Positions 10,667 to 19,276 of a stretch of DNA of 64,000 bases are shown here, in pieces; the stretch's first letter is position 1, and the number at the start of each line of letters is the position of its first letter. A program made the translations under genes and the position numbers. The notes beneath the pieces were generated by a model. That model was not told where the DNA came from and did not search any database. It saw nothing but the letters and a program-made list of their open reading frames with translations. Location of the stretch: contig NZ_JAMZNK010000022.1 of assembly GCF_027980145.1 (NCBI RefSeq), positions 22,337 through 86,336 of the forward strand, given 5' to 3'. This stretch comes from Flavobacterium azizsancarii. GTDB lineage: Bacteria > Bacteroidota > Bacteroidia > Flavobacteriales > Flavobacteriaceae.

Positions 10667-12672
10667 GATAATTCTAATACTATTGTTGTGTTTTTACTAA
10701 TATTTTCTCCAGCCTGTAATGACTGTTTTTTTACTTTTCCTACTCCATTAACTCTTACTTTCAAACCTAAGTTTTCCAGTAAAGCGATTGCATCCATTCC
10801 CGGCATTCCTTTTAAATCCGGAATCTGATTTGATTTTTTTCTGGATTCTATATCATACTTATCGTAACTGATTTCTTGCTTTGAAATTTTAGAATCCAGT
10901 TGCTTAATTTTATTTGTCGAAGGCGCATCTGTAAATATTTTTTGGGCAATTCTTTTAAAAACCGGCCCTGCAACATCTGCTCCGTAATAATTATTTTTTG
11001 ATGTATTTGGCTTATGAACCACTACAATACAAGAATATTTAGGATGATCTGCCGGGAAATACCCAACAAAAGAAGATGCATAATACAATGCTGACTTTCC
11101 TTCTTTACCACCATAGTTTACCTGCGCTGTTCCTGTTTTTCCTGCCATCGAAAAATCTTTCGAATACAACTTAGAACCAGTTCCTTTTTTTACCACATTA
11201 AGCAATACTGCTCTAATTTTTTTGATAGTTTCAGGAGAACACACCTTTGGATTAATCACTTCAACATCAAACTTTTTGATGGTTTTGTTCCACTCTTTAA
11301 TTTCTGAAACAAATTGAGGCTTTACCATTACTCCATTATTGGCAATTGAGTTATACAATGCCAGCGTTTGCATTGGCGTAACCGAAACTCCGTAACCAAA
11401 AGCCATCCATGGCAATGAAACTCCTGACCAATGCTTGTCTCCCGGTTGTGGTATGTAAGGTCTTCCTTCTCCTTGAAAATGCAATCCCAGTGTTTTATTT
11501 AAGCCGTAACTATTAATATGATTGACGAATTTTGATGGATTGCTTTTATAATTATCATAAACCGCCTGAACCATTACTGTATTAGACGAAAGTTCAAAAC
11601 CACGTGCTAACGAAATTTTACCGTAACCTCCTCTATGCGAATCACGAACAGCACGACCATAATATCTCACTTCTCCTCCATGACTGTCAAAAACAGTACT
11701 TGTATCTGCAACTTTATCTTCTAAAATCGCCATTAAATCAACTAATTTAAAAGTAGATCCTGGCTCATGAGACTCTGCTACAGCATAATTTGTAGTTTCA
11801 TAGTACGATCCGTCTTCTGCTCTTCCTAAATTTGAAATCGCTTTTACATGACCTGTTTCTGTCTCCATAACTACCACACAACCGTGATCTGCTTCGTATT
11901 CTTCTAACTGTTTCAATAAGGCATGGTGCGCAATATCCTGAATAAAAACATCGATTGTCGAGATAACATCAAAACCATCTTGTGGGTCAACTTCATTGAC
12001 ATCACGAATAGGTTTCCATTGTCCTTTTGCAATTTTTTGCTTTAAAATCTTACCGTCTTTTCCATTCAGATAATTTTTAAAAGCCCATTCAATTCCTTTA
12101 CCAACCTCTACTCCTGTTGCAGGATCGATACGATCATAACCAATTGTTCTTTCGGCAATTTTTCCTATCGGATGTTTTCTAACAGTTTCCTGTTCAATTA
12201 TAATCCCACCTTTAAAAGCTCCTAAATTAAATAATGGAAAACCTTTTATTTTTACATATTCAGTATAACTCAAATTACGCGCGATCAGATAATATCTATT
12301 TTTATTAGCTCTCGCTTTTCTTAGATCTTTTTCGAAATAACTTCCTGTTTTATCTAAAACTGTTGCCAGTGAATCTGATAATGCTTTTACATATTTTTCA
12401 AAAGTTTCTGTTTTTGGCGCTTTCGCATCAAAACGAATCTCGTAATTAGGAATTGATGTTGCCAATAAACTTCCGTCAGCAGAATAGATGTTTCCTTTGT
12501 TTGCCGGAATTACAAAATTTCTAACCGTACGCTGTTTTGCCAGTTTTCTATAATAATCTCCTTCAACCCATTGAATATTGGTTAACTTAACAACAATAGC
12601 AATTGCCATCACAAAGATGAAAACTGCTACGAGGTAAATTCTGTAGGATATATTTTTATCGTCTACTGCCAT
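10663..12672 (-). CDS. ftsI: Septal peptidoglycan D,D-transpeptidase FtsI (PBP3) with C-terminal PASTA domain
   Basis: FtsI is the class B penicillin-binding protein that crosslinks septal peptidoglycan. The 669-residue protein has one N-terminal membrane segment (about residues 11-29), a dimerisation domain, and a transpeptidase domain with the active-site triads STFK (near 306), SSN (in ELSSNTV) and KTG (in AGKTGTAQV). Unlike E. coli FtsI it ends in a single PASTA domain (IPDLKGMPGMDAIALLENLG onwards), as in Bacteroidota and Gram-positives. The start overlaps ftsL by 10 bases and the stop overlaps murE by 4. Confidence 0.96.
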   Translation of the reverse strand: MAVDDKNISYRIYLVAVFIFVMAIAIVVKLTNIQWVEGDYYRKLAKQRTVRNFVIPANKGNIYSADGSLLATSIPNYEIRFDAKAPKTETFEKYVKALSDSLATVLDKTGSYFEKDLRKARANKNRYYLIARNLSYTEYVKIKGFPLFNLGAFKGGIIIEQETVRKHPIGKIAERTIGYDRIDPATGVEVGKGIEWAFKNYLNGKDGKILKQKIAKGQWKPIRDVNEVDPQDGFDVISTIDVFIQDIAHHALLKQLEEYEADHGCVVVMETETGHVKAISNLGRAEDGSYYETTNYAVAESHEPGSTFKLVDLMAILEDKVADTSTVFDSHGGEVRYYGRAVRDSHRGGYGKISLARGFELSSNTVMVQAVYDNYKSNPSKFVNHINSYGLNKTLGLHFQGEGRPYIPQPGDKHWSGVSLPWMAFGYGVSVTPMQTLALYNSIANNGVMVKPQFVSEIKEWNKTIKKFDVEVINPKVCSPETIKKIRAVLLNVVKKGTGSKLYSKDFSMAGKTGTAQVNYGGKEGKSALYYASSFVGYFPADHPKYSCIVVVHKPNTSKNNYYGADVAGPVFKRIAQKIFTDAPSTNKIKQLDSKISKQEISYDKYDIESRKKSNQIPDLKGMPGMDAIALLENLGLKVRVNGVGKVKKQSLQAGENISKNTTIVLELS

Positions 12673-13010
12673 ATTCTTTTAAAGAAACCTTTTTCTTCTT
12701 CTTTTTTTACTTCTATTTTAACCGGAGGAACCGTTGACGGAAAAATCTGTTTTTCAAGCATTTTATCCGATATTGTTGATTCCATCTTCAACTTCATTAA
12801 TTCTGAACGACGATCTACAAATTCAGATCGCAATTCTTTTACTTCATTATTCAGCTTTGCAATTTCAAAAACCTTTTGTTCGTATCGTTGTGTATTGGCA
12901 ATCATCAGAATAGCAAGTAAAATGATAAAAACAATAAAACGCCAGTTCTTTACCGCGTCATCGTTTAATAAAAATCTTGCTTTTAATATGCCAAATACTC
13001 CACCTTTCAT
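12663..13010 (-). CDS. ftsL: FtsL-like cell division protein
   Basis: This is a small bitopic protein of 115 residues with a cytoplasmic N-terminus, a transmembrane helix at about residues 24-40 (FIVFIILLAILMIANT) and a following coiled-coil stretch (EIAKLNNEVKELRSEF). Size, topology and position between rsmH and ftsI fit FtsL, the partner of FtsQ and FtsB in the divisome; sequence alone is too diverged to be decisive. The rsmH stop is 16 bases upstream and the 3' end overlaps ftsI. Confidence 0.87.
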   Translation of the reverse strand: MKGGVFGILKARFLLNDDAVKNWRFIVFIILLAILMIANTQRYEQKVFEIAKLNNEVKELRSEFVDRRSELMKLKMESTISDKMLEKQIFPSTVPPVKIEVKKEEEKGFFKRIWQ

Positions 13011-13026
13011 TTTCTACCTATATATA

Positions 13027-13935
13027 TTATATCTTCTCAGCAATTCTGAGCTTTGCACTTCTTGCTCTGTTGTTGATTTTGATCTCGGCATCATCCGGAA
13101 CAATCAACTTTCCTATCGTTTTAAAAGGAACAGAAAAATTTCCGAAGAAATCACGTTCCGGCTCACCTTCAAACATTCCGTTTTTAATAAATCTTTTTAC
13201 CAATCTATCCTCTAACGAATGATAAGAGATAACAGAAAATCTTCCGCCCGGATTTAGAATTTCAAGAGATTGCTCGATAAATTCTTTTAAAACATCCATT
13301 TCCTGATTTACCTCGATACGAATTGCCTGATAGATCTGAGCCAATATTTTATTACGCACTCTTTCCGGTAAATATTTTGCCAGAACATCTTTTAATTCAT
13401 CTGTAGTTTTTATTGGCAGATGTTCTCTTGCCTCTACAATTGTTCTTGCTAAAACCGGTGCATTCTTCAACTCCCCATAATCAAAAAAAACACGACGTAA
13501 ATCCTGTTCTTCATATTCGTTAACCACACGGTAAGCATTTAAATCATTTTTCTGACTCATCCGCATATCGAGTTCGGCATCAAATCTTGTCGAGAACCCT
13601 CTTTCCGGAACATCAAACTGATGCGATGAAACACCTAAATCAGCCAAAATTCCATCAACACTTTTAACACCATGAAAACGAAGAAATCTTTTTATAAACC
13701 TAAAGTTCTCATTAATTAAGGTAAACCTTTCATCTGGTAACGCATTTGCCAATGCATCTTCGTCCTGATCAAAAGCAAATAATTTTCCGTTTGGCCCTAA
13801 TCGTTTCAAAATCTCTTTTGAATGACCACCGCCACCAAACGTAACATCTACATAAACGCCATCTGGTTTAATATTTAAACCATCAACTGTAGGATGAAGC
13901 AAAACCGGATTATGATATTCCATTGTCGTCGTCAT
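13027..13935 (-). CDS. rsmH: 16S rRNA (cytosine(1402)-N(4))-methyltransferase RsmH (MraW)
   Basis: RsmH methylates N4 of C1402 in 16S rRNA using SAM. The 302-residue protein shows the SAM loop DVTFGGGGHS (about residues 29-38), FAFDQDEDALANA, DLGVSSHQFD, RGFSTRFDAELDMRM and, late, ISYHSLEDRLVKRF, all family hallmarks. The N-terminus could be ATG at 13935 (overlapping mraZ by 26 bases) or the ATG at 13923 (MEYHNPVLL), which matches the usual family start more closely. Confidence 0.97.
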   Translation of the reverse strand: MTTTMEYHNPVLLHPTVDGLNIKPDGVYVDVTFGGGGHSKEILKRLGPNGKLFAFDQDEDALANALPDERFTLINENFRFIKRFLRFHGVKSVDGILADLGVSSHQFDVPERGFSTRFDAELDMRMSQKNDLNAYRVVNEYEEQDLRRVFFDYGELKNAPVLARTIVEAREHLPIKTTDELKDVLAKYLPERVRNKILAQIYQAIRIEVNQEMDVLKEFIEQSLEILNPGGRFSVISYHSLEDRLVKRFIKNGMFEGEPERDFFGNFSVPFKTIGKLIVPDDAEIKINNRARSAKLRIAEKI

Positions 13936-14383
13936 TAATATTTCCCATTACTTCTTCGGCTAAATCTGCAAAATCCATATCTTCGCCGCTTATTGATTTT
14001 TCATATAAATCTTTATCCCAAATCTCCACAATATTAACCGCAGATGAAAAAACCACATCTTTAGAAATACCTGAAAAAGCTACCAAGTCCTTTGGAACCA
14101 ATAACCTTCCCAATGCATCAATCTCTACTACTTTAACTCCAGCAGTAAATCTTCGAATGAAATCATTGTTCTTTTTTACAAAACGATTCAGCTTGTTGAT
14201 TTTTTGCATCATCAAGTTCCATTCTTCCATTGGATATAATTCTAAACACGGCTGAAAAACAGAGCGCTTCAAAACGAATCCGTCCTGAAGAGAAGAAGCC
14301 AATTGCTTTTTCAAGGGTGCAGGCATCATTAGCCTCCCTTTAGCATCGACTTTACACTCATATGTTCCAACAATTGTGTTCAA
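13910..14383 (-). CDS. mraZ: Transcriptional regulator MraZ
   Basis: MraZ is an AbrB-like DNA-binding protein that forms ring-shaped oligomers and controls the dcw promoter in E. coli and other bacteria. The 157-residue protein holds two swapped-hairpin SpoVT/AbrB domains, with GTYECKVDAKGRLMMPAPLK at the N-terminus and KVVEIDALGRLLVPKDL in the second half. The conserved N-terminal sequence starts at a TTG codon (14383); no ATG is available upstream in frame near it. The gene is first in the cluster, with a promoter and repeated GTGGT boxes just upstream. Confidence 0.95.
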   Translation of the reverse strand: MNTIVGTYECKVDAKGRLMMPAPLKKQLASSLQDGFVLKRSVFQPCLELYPMEEWNLMMQKINKLNRFVKKNNDFIRRFTAGVKVVEIDALGRLLVPKDLVAFSGISKDVVFSSAVNIVEIWDKDLYEKSISGEDMDFADLAEEVMGNINDDDNGIS

Positions 14384-14409
14384 GAAAATTACATTAATAT
14401 GTTACACAG

Positions 14410-14417
14410 CAAAAATA
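14410..14417 (-). promoter_or_regulatory. mraZ/dcw promoter, -7 box
   Basis: On the minus strand the sequence is TATTTTTG, a match to the Bacteroidota -7 consensus TAnnTTTG. It lies 26 bases before the mraZ start, giving a leader of about 20 bases. The region where the -33 element should be is occupied by the GTGGT boxes. Confidence 0.6.
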
Positions 14418-14428
14418 TAAAAAATATT

Positions 14429-14485
14429 ACCACATTTTACCACTAAATACCACTTTGTTAATAAGTTTAACCACTTTCCTACCAC
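14429..14485 (-). promoter_or_regulatory. Putative MraZ operator: five phased GTGGT boxes
   Basis: On the plus strand ACCAC occurs at 14429, 14439, 14449, 14470 and 14481 (minus-strand GTGGT). The spacings are 10, 10, 21 and 11 bases, close to whole helical turns, so all boxes face one side of the DNA. MraZ of E. coli binds direct repeats with 10-base periodicity (TGGGN with 5-base spacers), so the layout fits an oligomeric MraZ operator. The boxes overlap the expected -33 position of the mraZ promoter, which favours repression. Confidence 0.6.
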
Positions 14486-14726
14486 CCGGCTTAATTTATG
14501 GACAATCAATACTTTAACTTATAATTAACGAATAGTCAATAACATTTCGACATCAAAAAAATAATGCATAATATTTCTTAAAAAATTAGTTATTATGCAG
14601 TTTTCTTAACATTTAGGAAACACACCAAAACACCCTATAAAAGCTGATTTTTAAACACTTACATATTCTACTAAAATTATCTAGTTAAAAAACGGTAGCA
14701 AAAATCCATTTTTATTTATTAAACCC

Positions 14727-14734
14727 TATATTTG
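14727..14734 (+). promoter_or_regulatory. Promoter -7 box for the alpha/beta hydrolase gene
   Basis: TATATTTG is a perfect match to TAnnTTTG, 28 bases before the ATG at 14762. A small palindrome, CCAATTGAAATTGG, lies in the short leader just after it. The rest of the 378-base spacer between the divergent mraZ and hydrolase genes holds the mraZ control region and A+T-rich sequence without a gene. Confidence 0.6.
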
Positions 14735-14761
14735 TCCCAATTGAAATTGGCATTAAATTAA

Positions 14762-15526
14762 ATGGACAAACACTACAAAAAAGAAGGCAAATACAGCTAT
14801 TATGAAGCTGGAGAAGGAACTCCTATCGTTATTTTACATGGCTTAATGGGAGGCCTTAGTAACTTTGATGCTGTAGCAGAATATTTCCCAACGAAAGGAT
14901 ACAAAGTTGTTATCCCGGATTTGCCAATATACACCCAAAGTATTTTAAAAACCAACGTAAAAAGCTTTGCTAAATACGTGAAAGACTTTATCACTTTTAA
15001 AGGCTTTGACAAAGTTATTTTACTAGGCAACTCCCTTGGAGGACATATTGCTCTTTACCACACTAAGTTATACCCTGAAAAAGTAGCAGGATTAGTAATT
15101 ACCGGAAGCTCAGGTCTTTATGAAAGCGCTATGGGAGACAGTTACCCAAAAAGAGGAGATTATGAATACATCAGAAAGAAAGCTGAAGATGTATTTTATG
15201 ACCCTAAAATTGCAACTCCGGAACTTATTGACGAGGTATACGCAACGGTTAACGATCGTATCAAACTGATCAAAACCCTAACAATTGCAAAAAGCGCCAT
15301 TCGTCATAATATGGCGAAAGATTTACCAAAAATGACAGTTGAAACCTGTATTATCTGGGGTAAAAACGATGCTGTAACTCCACCCAATGTGGCCGAAGAA
15401 TTTGATAAATTATTGCCTAATTCAACTTTATACTGGATAGACAAATGTGGACACGCTGCTATGATGGAACATCCTCAGGAATTCAATGCAATTCTTGAAG
15501 AATGGCTCGTTAAAAAAAATTTATAG
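14762..15526 (+). CDS. Alpha/beta hydrolase
   Basis: This is a 254-residue cytoplasmic alpha/beta hydrolase; the substrate is unknown. Visible are the oxyanion region ILHGLMGGLSNFD, the nucleophile elbow GNSLGGHIAL with serine near residue 92, the acid region IIWGKNDAVTPP and the catalytic histidine in DKCGHAAMMEHP. There is no signal peptide. The gene is co-directional with engB, 42 bases upstream of it. The elbow and overall length resemble the 2-hydroxymuconate hydrolase/BioH-like group, but that does not define the reaction. Confidence 0.88.
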   Translation: MDKHYKKEGKYSYYEAGEGTPIVILHGLMGGLSNFDAVAEYFPTKGYKVVIPDLPIYTQSILKTNVKSFAKYVKDFITFKGFDKVILLGNSLGGHIALYHTKLYPEKVAGLVITGSSGLYESAMGDSYPKRGDYEYIRKKAEDVFYDPKIATPELIDEVYATVNDRIKLIKTLTIAKSAIRHNMAKDLPKMTVETCIIWGKNDAVTPPNVAEEFDKLLPNSTLYWIDKCGHAAMMEHPQEFNAILEEWLVKKNL

Positions 15527-15568
15527 CACTAAACTTTCGACTTTAAGGAGGTCTTAAACACAAAAAAC

Positions 15569-16189
15569 ATGAAAATTAATACCGCCGAATTTATAATCAG
15601 TAATTCTGAAGTTGCAAAATGTCCACAGGATTTTTTGCCGGAATATGCTTTTATCGGAAGATCAAATGTAGGCAAGTCCTCTTTGATCAATATGCTTACC
15701 AATCATAAAAATTTAGCTAAAACTTCAGGAAGACCTGGAAAGACACAGTTAATTAATCACTTTAAGATTAACAACAATTGGTTTTTGGTCGATTTACCTG
15801 GTTACGGATACGCTAAAGTATCTAAAAAAACGAAATCTGTTTTTCAGCAATTCATTACAGATTACTTTGAAACCAGAGAACAACTAGTTTGCGCTTTTGT
15901 TTTGATTGATATTCGTCATGAAGCACAATCCATAGACATTGAATTTATGTCATATATGGGAGAAAGCGAAATTCCGTTTTGCATCATTTTTACCAAAGCA
16001 GACAAAATCAGCAAGACAAAAATCGACTCGCATATTGCAGCATACAAAAAACAGATGTTTGCCAATAACTGGGAAGAAATGCCTCATTATTTCGTGACTT
16101 CTGCTACAGAACAAACAGGAAAAGACGAAGTTTTAAACTATATTGACGAAGTTAATCAGGAGGTTTTTAAAAACAACTCGCAATTTTAA
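15569..16189 (+). CDS. engB: Ribosome biogenesis GTPase EngB (YihA/YsxC)
   Basis: EngB is an essential GTPase that acts in assembly of the large ribosomal subunit. The 206-residue protein has the G1 loop GRSNVGKSSL (about residues 31-40), the G2 threonine in GRPGKTQLIN, G3 DLPGYG, G4 TKAD and G5 TSA. Length is normal for the TrmE-Era-EngA-EngB-Septin family. A consensus-like AAGGAGGT lies at 15545-15552, but 16 bases from the ATG, farther than a working Shine-Dalgarno sequence. Confidence 0.96.
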   Translation: MKINTAEFIISNSEVAKCPQDFLPEYAFIGRSNVGKSSLINMLTNHKNLAKTSGRPGKTQLINHFKINNNWFLVDLPGYGYAKVSKKTKSVFQQFITDYFETREQLVCAFVLIDIRHEAQSIDIEFMSYMGESEIPFCIIFTKADKISKTKIDSHIAAYKKQMFANNWEEMPHYFVTSATEQTGKDEVLNYIDEVNQEVFKNNSQF

Positions 16190-16250
16190 ATTCCAATAAA
16201 AAAATTCCAATTTTCAATTTCTGAGGTTTATCAGAATGTGAAAAATAAAA

Positions 16251-16291
16251 AAAATCCCAAATTCCAAGTTTTAATTGGAATTTGGGATTTT
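16251..16291. terminator. Bidirectional terminator between engB and gldC
   Basis: A perfect 17-base-pair stem (AAAATCCCAAATTCCAA with its complement) encloses a 7-base loop, with T tracts on both outer sides. It lies between the converging engB and gldC genes and can serve both. Copies of AATTCCAA and TTGGAATTT flank it out to about 16350. Confidence 0.85.
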
Positions 16292-16351
16292 TTATTTTAT
16301 TAGAATTTCTTTCCTGTGTTGGAATTTAAAATTTCAAAAATTGGAATTTAA

Positions 16352-16687
16352 CTATTTCGTTAGTTCCAGTTTTTCCGCAAAATAATCACAGAAATCTTTC
16401 ATTGTATCTGACATTTTTTCGTCATCTGTTGCACGTTTAAAAGTATCCGACATTGCTACGAGTGTCTGATGAAAGAAAATCTTCATTTCATCAACCGGCA
16501 TATCTTTTGTCCACAAATCAATACGCATCGTTTCTTTGGCTTTACTATCCCAAATAGACAACATAATTGCTTTTGCTTCTTCAGCCTGAACACCACCGTC
16601 TTGTGCGCTCCAAGTTAATTTTTCCGGCACACGGTTTTCATCTAATTCTATATTGAATCTAATTTCTGAGTTTATTGTATCTGACAT
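16352..16687 (-). CDS. gldC: Gliding motility protein GldC
   Basis: GldC is a small protein of 111 residues known from gliding Flavobacteria, where gldB and gldC lie together. It has no signal peptide. The sequence MSDTINSEIRFNIELDENRV with WSAQDGGVQAEEAKA is characteristic. Work in F. johnsoniae reports that gldC is not strictly required but improves gliding; its biochemical role is unknown. The start codon overlaps the gldB stop (TAATG), so the pair is translationally coupled. Confidence 0.92.
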   Translation of the reverse strand: MSDTINSEIRFNIELDENRVPEKLTWSAQDGGVQAEEAKAIMLSIWDSKAKETMRIDLWTKDMPVDEMKIFFHQTLVAMSDTFKRATDDEKMSDTMKDFCDYFAEKLELTK

Positions 16688-17646
16688 TACTTCTTAGGTT
16701 TATATTTTGATTTTTCAAAAATTTCTTTTGCATTTACTTTTAATAATTCCGGCAAGGTTACATTAGTATTATTCTTCATGTATGATCGCACCATTTGCCA
16801 TCCCAGCCACGCACCAATTCGTCCGGGTGATTCATTGTCGATTTCTAAATAGAACTTAGAAAACGGAGCAGGTGCAATAAATCGTGTTGTTAGTTTTGGA
16901 TCATCGCTGTACAACATTTCATTTTCGATAAAAAAGCGCCACATATATGCTTCATTTTCCTGACACCATTTTATTTGTTCTGCTGTATAACCCATTTTTT
17001 CAGCATCTGTATATTCAGGCAGAAGCAGATCTTTTGCGTACAGCTGTTTTCCTTCAAAAATCATTTGCGAAACCAGGTTTTTATCCTGAAAAGCGGGAAT
17101 ATTTCTGTAAGCAAAACTAGAAACTACATCTGGCATAATTTGTTTCTCTTCGAAATTCTGCTTAATATAATTTGGGAATTCATAAAACTTATGTTCTTTT
17201 CCCAAATACAATTCCAAAGCTACAATTACCAGACTATCTGCATAAATGGCTTTAGCATTATAATCCATTTCTCCAATTACCGTAATTACTTTAGGAGTTT
17301 TTGTTTTTGGAAAATAATACTTAACGTGCTGGAACAACTTATTAAATTCCTCTCGCACAGGTTCAAAATTGGAATATTTTTTCTGTACTTCTGCATATAC
17401 TTCTTTCCAAAGCGGATCCTGCATTTTTTTTAACCATATATCATCTTCGATGCCTGCCGGAAAAAAGAACGGATATTGTTTTTTTACTTTAGCTAAATCT
17501 TCTGGTTTAGTTTCAAAAAATACTTTATCAAAACGCTCTACTTTAATATCAACCGGTATTTCTTCGACTTCTTTTTCTACTTTAGTTTTTTGCTCACAGG
17601 ACAAAAAAAACAAGCACAGAACCATTGCAAAGCGATAAATTTTCAT
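16687..17646 (-). CDS. gldB: Gliding motility lipoprotein GldB
   Basis: GldB is a lipoprotein required for gliding and linked to type IX secretion in Flavobacterium. The 319-residue product has a signal peptide ending in a lipobox (LFFLSC, cysteine near residue 17) followed by EQKTK. The middle has WWLG-free but characteristic segments PFFFPAG, QIKWCQENEAYMWRFFIEN and PGRIGAWLGWQMVRSYM; the last resembles the zinc-independent end of DUF2268-like proteins. It precedes gldC with overlapping stop and start. A -7 box for it is at 17709-17716. Confidence 0.92.
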   Translation of the reverse strand: MKIYRFAMVLCLFFLSCEQKTKVEKEVEEIPVDIKVERFDKVFFETKPEDLAKVKKQYPFFFPAGIEDDIWLKKMQDPLWKEVYAEVQKKYSNFEPVREEFNKLFQHVKYYFPKTKTPKVITVIGEMDYNAKAIYADSLVIVALELYLGKEHKFYEFPNYIKQNFEEKQIMPDVVSSFAYRNIPAFQDKNLVSQMIFEGKQLYAKDLLLPEYTDAEKMGYTAEQIKWCQENEAYMWRFFIENEMLYSDDPKLTTRFIAPAPFSKFYLEIDNESPGRIGAWLGWQMVRSYMKNNTNVTLPELLKVNAKEIFEKSKYKPKK

Positions 17647-17708
17647 TTTATTTTAATTAGATTTGTGTTGCTGGATTTTAAGTAAATCTATACTTAAAAA
17701 ATATTCTG

Positions 17709-17716
17709 CAAATATA
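17709..17716 (-). promoter_or_regulatory. gldBC promoter, -7 box
   Basis: On the minus strand TATATTTG matches the TAnnTTTG consensus. It lies 62 bases before the gldB ATG, in the 99-base spacer between the divergent gldB and nadE genes. Confidence 0.55.
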
Positions 17717-17745
17717 CATCGCTACATCTTAAAACCTGAACTATT

Positions 17746-18552
17746 ATGGCTAAAAAAAGTACCATCCAGACAGAAAAAGTAAATACCCACATTGTAGAGT
17801 GGTTAAAAAATTATGCTAACAATGCAAAAGTAAACGGTTTTGTAATTGGAATTTCAGGTGGAGTTGACTCTGCTGTTACTTCTACACTATGCGCTCAGAC
17901 AGGTTTAAAAGTTTTATGTGTCGAAATGCCAATTCATCAGGCTCCAAATCAAGTTTCAAGAGGAAGAGAACATATTGATCAATTAAAAAAACGTTTTCCG
18001 AATGTTTCTGATGTAGAAACTGACCTTACAGCTACTTTTGAAGCTTTTAAAACTGCGGTGCCAAAAACAGATAACGAAGCCAAAGTGAGCTTATCATTAG
18101 CCAATACACGTGCTCGTTTACGAATGACATCTTTATATTATTTAGCGGGACTTAATGGTTTGCTAGTTGCAGGTACCGGAAACAAGGTAGAAGATTTTGG
18201 CGTAGGATTTTATACTAAATACGGTGATGGCGGAGTCGATTTAAGTCCAATTGCTGACTTAATGAAATCGGATGTTTATGCTCTTGGAGCATTTTTAACA
18301 ATTCCTGAATCAATTTTAACAGCTGCGCCTACCGATGGATTATTTGGAGACAATCGCACGGATGAAGATCAATTAGGAGCAAGTTATGACGAACTTGAAT
18401 GGGCAATGTTGGCCGCGGAGTCAGGAAAAACGCCAGCTGACTTCACTGGGAGAGAAAAATCTGTCTTTGAAATTTATAAACGTTTAAACACCAGCAACAA
18501 GCATAAAATGGACGCAATTCCGGTTTGTATAATACCAAAAACGTTAAAATAA
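17746..18552 (+). CDS. nadE: NH3-dependent NAD+ synthase NadE
   Basis: NadE makes NAD+ from deamido-NAD+, ATP and ammonia. The 268-residue protein has the PP-loop ISGGVDSAVTSTLCA (about residues 38-52) and the segments NTRARLRMTSLYY, GTGNKVEDFGVGFYTKYGDGG and PTDGLFGDNRTDEDQLG. It has no glutaminase domain, so ammonia or a separate amidotransferase must supply nitrogen. It is divergent from gldB and followed by an unrelated response regulator. Confidence 0.96.
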   Translation: MAKKSTIQTEKVNTHIVEWLKNYANNAKVNGFVIGISGGVDSAVTSTLCAQTGLKVLCVEMPIHQAPNQVSRGREHIDQLKKRFPNVSDVETDLTATFEAFKTAVPKTDNEAKVSLSLANTRARLRMTSLYYLAGLNGLLVAGTGNKVEDFGVGFYTKYGDGGVDLSPIADLMKSDVYALGAFLTIPESILTAAPTDGLFGDNRTDEDQLGASYDELEWAMLAAESGKTPADFTGREKSVFEIYKRLNTSNKHKMDAIPVCIIPKTLK

Positions 18553-18645
18553 AACATTTTAACATTTGTCTGCAATTAATTACAGAATTTATTTATTAAT
18601 TTTACAGTTCCAAAAACATGAACAATTCTAAAAAAGGTAAAAATT

Positions 18646-19275
18646 ATGATTAAAGTATGTCTTGCAGACAATCATCCTGTGACTCACTTTGGCGTTAAGT
18701 CTTATTTTAAAGACCACGATCAAATTTCAATTGTTGCCAACGTAGGCAATTTTTCAATGGTTAGAGATATCCTTCAGACAAAGGAAATTGACATCCTAAT
18801 TCTCGATCTAGAGCTGGAAGGGCTTTCGAGTATCTTCGAAGTGAAGTCGATTTTGAAAAATTTCCCAAAAACAAAAATTGTAATTTTTAGTGACCTCGCT
18901 GAACAAATGTACGCTCCAAATGCAATTAAAGCAGGAGTTTCCGGGTATGTGCACAAAACAGAAAAACTTGAAACTTTAGGTCTTTCTATCATTAAAGTAC
19001 ATGAAGGTAAAATTATCATCAACGAAACTGTACGTAAAAACATGGCTCTTATTGCTAAACAAAGCAAAAGTGAGCGTTTGTACAGAAAACTTTCGAATCG
19101 TGAGATCGAAGTATTACGTTACTTAAGTGATGGTAAGAAAAACAATGAAATCTCTAAAATCTTAAATCTGAACGAGAAAACGATCAGTACTTACAAACTA
19201 AGATTATTGACTAAATTAAACGTTACTAATTTAGTTGACTTAGTAAATAAGGCTAAGACTTTAGAAATTATTTAA
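18646..19275 (+). CDS. Orphan response regulator, NarL/LuxR (FixJ) family
   Basis: This 209-residue protein joins a receiver domain to a LuxR-type helix-turn-helix. The receiver has the acidic residue at D9, the phospho-acceptor aspartate in LILDLEL (near 53), the conserved serine in IFSD and the lysine in HKTEK. The HTH runs from LSNREIEVLRYLSDG to STYKLRLLTKLNVTN. No histidine kinase is nearby, so it is an orphan in this window and its signal is unknown. It converges on dnaG with one base between the stops. Confidence 0.93.
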   Translation: MIKVCLADNHPVTHFGVKSYFKDHDQISIVANVGNFSMVRDILQTKEIDILILDLELEGLSSIFEVKSILKNFPKTKIVIFSDLAEQMYAPNAIKAGVSGYVHKTEKLETLGLSIIKVHEGKIIINETVRKNMALIAKQSKSERLYRKLSNREIEVLRYLSDGKKNNEISKILNLNEKTISTYKLRLLTKLNVTNLVDLVNKAKTLEII

Positions 19276-19276
19276 A

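Noticed and set aside
16975..17433. An open frame of 152 codons on the plus strand across gldB
   Set aside because: It is antisense to a well-supported gldB, rich in phenylalanine, isoleucine and cysteine as expected for the complement of an A+T-rich gene, and has no promoter or recognised domain.
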